Source of the DNA: Corythucha ciliata | Lineage: Eukaryota; Arthropoda; Insecta; Hemiptera; Tingidae | Length of the DNA: 64,000 nt | Assembly: GCA_038030265.1 (NCBI GenBank) | Contig: CM075938.1 | Span: forward strand, 52,197,189-52,261,188 | Direction: 5' to 3' | Part shown: positions 59,295 through 64,000 of the stretch, piece after piece | Numbering within the stretch: the stretch's first letter is position 1 | How the letters are laid out: each line of letters begins with the position of its first letter | Notes under the pieces: generated by a model | Databases searched by the model: none | What the model was told of the DNA's origin: nothing | The model's input: only the letters and a program-made list of their open reading frames with translations | Program-made: the position numbers and the translations under genes

Positions 59295-59600
59295 TGGCGC
59301 TAATCAGTGGCTTTCATAAATTGGCCGCAAATTAGCCGTTTGTTACATTCTAGCCCTGCATTAACACGCGCTTTTCCTAAGTTTTAGCTGTGAATTCGCT
59401 GATTTTTTCACCTATTTCCGTGAGTTGGCGTTTTTTCGCTAACTTTGCTGCTAGAAGTACTATTGACGCAATTATACGTAATATTGACGAAGCGTCAATA
59501 TTAGACTTGTTTATTTACACGTTATTCGCGAATTAATGATTTTCCTCAATTTCAGCCGCGAATTAGTATACTTTTCCTCAATTTGAGTTTTAGTCAATTC
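59295..59600 (+). repeat. Type A block, forward (right of the giant palindrome)
   Basis: Continues the units of 57065-57862, with phrases such as ACATTCTAGCCCTGCATTAAC occurring on both sides. Confidence 0.75.
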
Positions 59601-59664
59601 CCTCAACTCTAAGAGTAGAAACAATTGAGAATCGCAGATGTCGAGGCTCTTCATGGGACTCAAG

Positions 59665-59705
59665 GCCTATAGCTCAATCGGCTGGCACGTCTGTCAGCAG
59701 CCACC
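59665..59705 (+). repeat. tRNA-like 5' fragment (possible SINE head)
   Basis: GGCCTATAGCTCAATCGGCTGGC contains a perfect A-box, TAGCTCAATCGG. No B-box or anticodon stem follows; a C-run (59727-59737) and GGACAGGACAGGACAG come next. Confidence 0.35.
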
Positions 59706-59739
59706 ACTGTGGTGTAACTGCCACTCCCCCCCCCCCAAG

Positions 59740-60480
59740 GACAGGACAGGACAGTTTGTAATCGGTTCCTGTGCATGAGAAAAAATTGTGGAAAAAAACA
59801 TTTTTAATACAATTTAAAAAAACGTTTTCATCTAAATTTCGGTAATCACATTCTGCTGAAGGTATGAGACCACTAAAAAAAATGGAACAATTGCTTCAAA
59901 CTGAACCAATCAGGAACCCTTTTTTTTTCACTGTGCGGGAGCGTTCCCGTCGGTATTTACAAACAAATTTGCCTACTGATCTCTTCACAACCCCCTAACG
60001 TCAAACATTTTTTTTGCTAATTAGATTTAGCAATGTAAAAAAGAAAAAAAATATGAAAGGATAAACTATAAACTTAGAACTGCACGTAATAAAATAAAAA
60101 ATATAAAAAATTTAAATAATCTCAATAGGTATTGACTATAAATAATAAATGGACGAATTCTGTTAATGTACTTCTTTTAAACAATTATTGTACAAGTGCG
60201 TAAGCGTACTAATCAAATTAAGTAAGAAAGGGATTTTGCAAATGAGCCAAATTTTAAATTCTTCCTCTTTGGCGCGTGGGAAAATTTAGTTTCCGCTAGT
60301 TTTCTACGTTAGGCTATTAAAATTAAAAAGAAGTCTTGTGAACAATGACCGATTCCTCTTGGGAGGAAAAATAAATAGATTTCAGGCACTGCAGTTACCC
60401 CTTAGCTCGAGTGTTTGTCATTTGTTTTTGTTTTTTTACAGTCTAAAGAAATATTTAAACGTACCTTTTTTTTAAAAAAA
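59740..60480. other. Intergenic, 3' flank of the neurexin-IV gene
   Basis: AT-rich, no open frame of note. It should contain the gene's 3' UTR at the right end. Confidence 0.4.
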
Positions 60481-60503
60481 AAAATTGAGATTCTTTTGAA
60501 AGA

Positions 60504-63140
60504 TCAGAGAAACCATTCGCGTTTCTTTTGAACTTGATGGCCGGTCGTCGATTCGATCACAGCCTCGTCAGGGTCGAGAGCGAGCTCGGCGCCGCGCTCC
60601 TCCTGCGTCAAATATTCGCCCTTGTGTCGAGCCACATAGCGAGCGACAAGAAGAGCGGCAATGAGAAGGATGAGAAGAAAGGCGGCCACTATGCCACCGA
60701 CTACGGCTGACGCTGTGTCGCTGTAGATTTCACGGAGTTTCTCCTCGTCAATGATGGGCGGTGGTCGAGTTTCGACTGTGTCCGGCGGGTGTGTGATGGG
60801 TTCGACGCCGCAAAAGTCTTCGGTTAGAGTTCCTGTGGGAAGGGGGCGGAGGAGGTGAAATCAGAATTTGAGGTGTGAAAGTGTCAGTGGGAGGGGAGGG
60901 GAGGGGGAGTACGCACCTCCGATTGAGCGAACGTTCGAAGGACCGTCCTCTTGATACAGAAGTTTCAACGGGTAAATATCGTCGAACTCAACTCGAGAAA
61001 CACACCCAATGAATCCTTCCGTCATAGTCTCATTCTTCCCAATATACATGTATTGTATGTTATTAAATTGAGCGTCAGCAGACTCTTTAACTTCAAAATG
61101 GAACTCTTTGGGCTCTATATTGTCCACCTTAAAAGATCAACAATAAAAAAATCAATTCCTTGGAAACAAACAATCAGTAGAAATACATACCTCCATGACA
61201 AAAGTAGCGCCCGAGTTTTTCCTGGAAAGGCGCACATCGTGATATTGCCCAAGAGCGAAGTGCTTGTTGGGAAATATCACCTCACGTCGCTCGAAACCAA
61301 AGTCAAAGATAGCTCGTAAAGAACCTAGCAAAATACAGAAGAAACAACGCTAGTCAGGCACTAAATTGTGGTGAAGGGGCTGCTGAGGTGGGTGTATTAC
61401 CGCTGTTTGAAACAGATAAAATGAGATATTCCCCGCTGATATTCGAAAAGAATCCTAAAAGAAAGCCCTTGGGATTCGTCGTGGTGAAACCGATGCGAAT
61501 TTTCTCGGAAAGCGTCGACCTCCAGGAGCCGCTAAAATCATACTTGACTCCTAAGTTGGCCCTTAGATTGGCTCCAATTTCTGTAAATTGAAAATTTTCG
61601 TAAGGTTTCAAGGCGATTTTTAACACTGAAAATCGTACCGTCGGCGCAGATGGGACCTTTAAAGGCGGTCCAACGACAGTCGCAGGAGTAGCCGTCGTAG
61701 CGTTCCCAGCAAGTGCCGTTGTTGAGGCACGGATTGCTCTCGCATTTACCTTTACAACCAACGCTGACGCCTATCGAGGTGGAATAATTTTTTTTCCTTT
61801 TAAAAAAACACCCAGCTGGGTGAGGTTGGTGGGGGGAGGGTAGATCATTTTACCGTAAAGTCCTCGCTCCGCGTAACCCTTTAAATCGGCCAAACGACCG
61901 TTCAACATCATCGCTCGAATACAGCCGACATAGCCGTCACGGTAGTCGACCGTTGAGCCGACGACGAGCGGCGACGTCAAGTACATGGCACGGACAGGGC
62001 CGGGAGGCTCGCGAACTTCCGATTTGGACGAACCGTCGACGACCATTCGAGCCTCTTTGCGATTCCTTTCAAGGACGACGGTGTGCCAGTTGTTATCGGC
62101 CAGACGGAAAGAAGTTTCAACAGTGACGGTCATCATACCGCCACCAGCTTCGTAGGTGAATTGCAGGGTGTCACCGCCTGTGGAATAAATTAAAATCCCC
62201 GGAAAATTAGTCGAATCAAAAGGGAAGGGGGAAGGGAATGAAATTCTTACCTATAATGGCTAATTTAATGAAGTCCGTTGGTCCCTTACTGTGTAGAATG
62301 ACCGCATTATGAGCCGTCGTTTTAAACTCCAAATAAATGTCACCACTGTGGCCCATATCGAACGTTGGCAACTCGATCGAAGCGTCCGTTACACGGAACG
62401 TAACGGTGTTTCTGAATAAATCTACGAGTGACAAATACTTGGAAAGTGAATTTCAAGGAGAAAAACGGACGGTGCGTGATTTTTACCGTCTCCTTCACAG
62501 CGAAGAGGTCCCAACCTATAATTGGCTTCCTTGTCGTCCAGCGGATTTCCCGTGTCACCGAATCGTATCTGTTTCACCGGCAGTTGAGCTTTATCCGTCA
62601 GCTCACCTTCGTCGGCCAACCAACTGTCCAAGCCTGCGTTTTAAAAATTTTCGTTGTTAATTCGCATCGGTCCCCCTCATCGCCAATCAAAAAATAAAAC
62701 TCACCAGAGTCACAGTTACACCATTTGGTCGTATCGACGCAAGTGCCCATCAAACCGCAGTGACACTTTCTCGATCCCATGACCGAGCCACCCCAATAGT
62801 CCATGTCGATGTTATTACGAGACACCCACCACGCGTACGGCCTAAAATTGTCCTCAGTCGCTAAAAAAAAAAAAAAGTTTTGAAGGTGAAAAAAAACAAA
62901 ACCTTCAAGCATGTGGGGTAGGGGGGGGGGGCTTACAAGGCGAGTTGAAGAGGCGAGCCTGTCGACATCCGTAGTACAAGTATTGAGTGCACGAAGCGCT
63001 ACGATTGGTTAGCGCTTCAAGTTGTTGAATACTGGCCTCGTAGATGATGTCTTGACTGAAACTGCCCGGCTCTTGAAAACCGTCAATGGGTGAGCCGTCT
63101 TCGCTCCTGTGGTGGACAACTGTGACGATCTTTCCGTCGG
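60504..63140 (-). CDS. Nrx-IV: Neurexin-IV / contactin-associated (Caspr) protein, 3' ten exons, partial
   Basis: This type I membrane protein of septate (paranodal-type) junctions binds contactins outside the cell and protein 4.1 inside. Visible exons, 5' to 3': 62937-63140, 62705-62860, 62487-62633, 62251-62421, 61854-62177, 61639-61770, 61401-61580, 61191-61324, 60917-61127 and 60504-60832. They join in frame to about 662 residues. Order: fibrinogen-like C-terminal part (YLYYGCRQARL, WWVSRNN, CHCGLMGTC); laminin-G domain (LPVKQIRFGDTG, LGPLRCEGD); one EGF module (CESNPCLNNGTCWERY); a second laminin-G; then a stalk, a transmembrane helix (FLLILLIAALLVARYV) and a short tail. The tail has the 4.1-binding-like RHKGEYLTQEERGA and ends EWFL, a likely PDZ ligand. 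Eight of nine introns are phase 1, as expected of modular extracellular proteins. The signal peptide, discoidin and first laminin-G domains should lie beyond 64000. Confidence 0.93.
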
Positions 63141-63440
63141 CTGTGTGATTGAAACATGAATGAATGAATTTCAGAGTTGCAGATTTTAGGAGTTCTACCC
63201 AGTGGGGGCGGGGGGGGGGGCTTTATATGGGTGATCGTGAAGGAGGGCAGTCGTTGAGACAATAATTGTCCCCAAGGATGAAACGTAACCTCAAAAACCT
63301 ACAGTGCAGGCGCGAAAACGGCCTTCTGAATATGCACGGGAACCTCACCCGACCCATAACGCAAGAAACCGCGAAATCGGCCCTCACTCGTTTGTTTAGC
63401 AAAATTTTAGTTTGTTATGCATTTCGAAACACGGTTTTAA
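63141..63440. other. Intron of the neurexin-IV gene, start
   Basis: The acceptor CACACAG is at 63141-63147 on the minus strand. A G-run lies at 63209-63220. I found no further exon up to 64000, so this intron is at least 860 bp, over ten times the others in the gene. Confidence 0.55.
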
Positions 63441-63900
63441 AGGGAAAAAAAAACTTTTGTTCCGACAGCAGCTCGTCGGGGAAAGTGCATTTCATTTATG
63501 ACATCATCCACTCAAACCTCATAAAAGTTTGAATGAGATCAACAAATTATTAGGCCGCGATAGAACTTCAAAATCCATTTGATGACAATCATTGCATTAG
63601 GGCAAACAATGACGGAAAATAGGAAAATTTGAACTTCCTGAAAGCCAAGTCCCGCCTTTCTGAAAGCAGCAAGAATAAATTTTACACGCCACCAAGGCGA
63701 AAAGAATCGGTAGAGTTACCTAGTTACCTGTACGACTATGGTGGTGGTAATAATTGATTTTGAGAATCTCTATCGCGGCCTCAATTTCGTTTATAATTTA
63801 TTGATCTCATTCAAACTTTTATGAGGTTTCAGAGGATTATCTCATAAATGAAGTGCACTTTCCCCGACATGCTGCTGTCGGACCAAACCTTTTTTTTTCT
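63441..63900. mobile_element. Fold-back element in the neurexin-IV intron
   Basis: Arms 63441-63562 and 63771-63900 share TCCGACAGCAGC, GTCGGGGAAAGTGCA, ACCTCATAAAAGTTTGAATG and GGCCGCGATA in mirror order, about 85% alike by eye. The spacer is about 210 bp. Each arm's outer edge has an A-run next to the TCCGACAG word. It is non-coding. Confidence 0.8.
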
Positions 63901-64000
63901 TTGCCCACCTCAGGTTATCCTTCAAAACAAGGCCATACTATGGGGTTTTTGGTGAAACGAATGTAAGAGATAACTCAGAATACAATTTCAATGGAATTTT

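Noticed and set aside
59665..59740. Complete tRNA gene
   Set aside because: A perfect A-box is present, but no B-box, anticodon stem or terminator follows. It is kept only as a possible SINE fragment.

Overview
This is nuclear DNA from an invertebrate animal, most probably an arthropod; I cannot name the species. The evidence is short GT-AG introns (mostly 56-110 bp), a neurexin-IV/Caspr-type septate-junction protein with an arthropod-like tail, a copia element whose primer site matches the half initiator-tRNA-Met primer known from insect copia, and R1-like LINE fragments. Genes are sparse and most of the window is repeat-derived.

Four genes are convincing. (1) A secreted nucleoside hydrolase lies on the minus strand at 21147-22460. 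It has six exons, and one of its introns is of the GC-AG type. (2) A secreted trypsin-like serine protease lies on the plus strand at 28742-30456. It also has six exons, a complete catalytic triad, and unusual residues around the active-site serine. (3) An intronless dCMP deaminase lies on the minus strand at 36522-37085. It carries a genomic poly(A) tract and sits, with a short Gag-like ORF, between two 121-bp direct repeats that begin TG and end CA. (4) The 3' ten exons of a neurexin-IV/Caspr gene lie on the minus strand at 60504-63140; its 5' part runs off the right edge. A possible small unrecognised gene lies at 37840-38341. Three tRNA-like genes (anticodon GGT) and one inverted fragment form a rearranged cluster at 46.6-47.4 kb.

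Mobile DNA: a structurally complete copia element at 51898-56154 (identical 115-bp LTRs, primer site, polypurine tract, 5-bp target duplication) carries two breaks in its coding region. Decayed LINE pieces lie at 4.4-5.1 kb and 23.8-25.1 kb. There are many fold-back or MITE-like elements, the largest being a palindrome with arms of about 600 bp at 57868-59287.

The dominant feature is a pair of related, highly degenerate 28-32 bp repeats. Type A has a core like TTTTAGCCGCGAATTAGCG followed by a T-rich tract ending CTCAA. Type B has a core like CAAACCCGCGAAATTGG followed by a T-rich tract. Together they fill a large part of the non-genic sequence in blocks of both orientations. One block of over 1 kb (10.1-11.3 kb) recurs in the same order 24 kb away (34.3-35.4 kb), so at least some blocks behave as long dispersed units. 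G or C homopolymers of 9-16 bases recur about every 1.5-2 kb.

The genes do not form an operon or obvious pathway; they are independent genes isolated between repeats.
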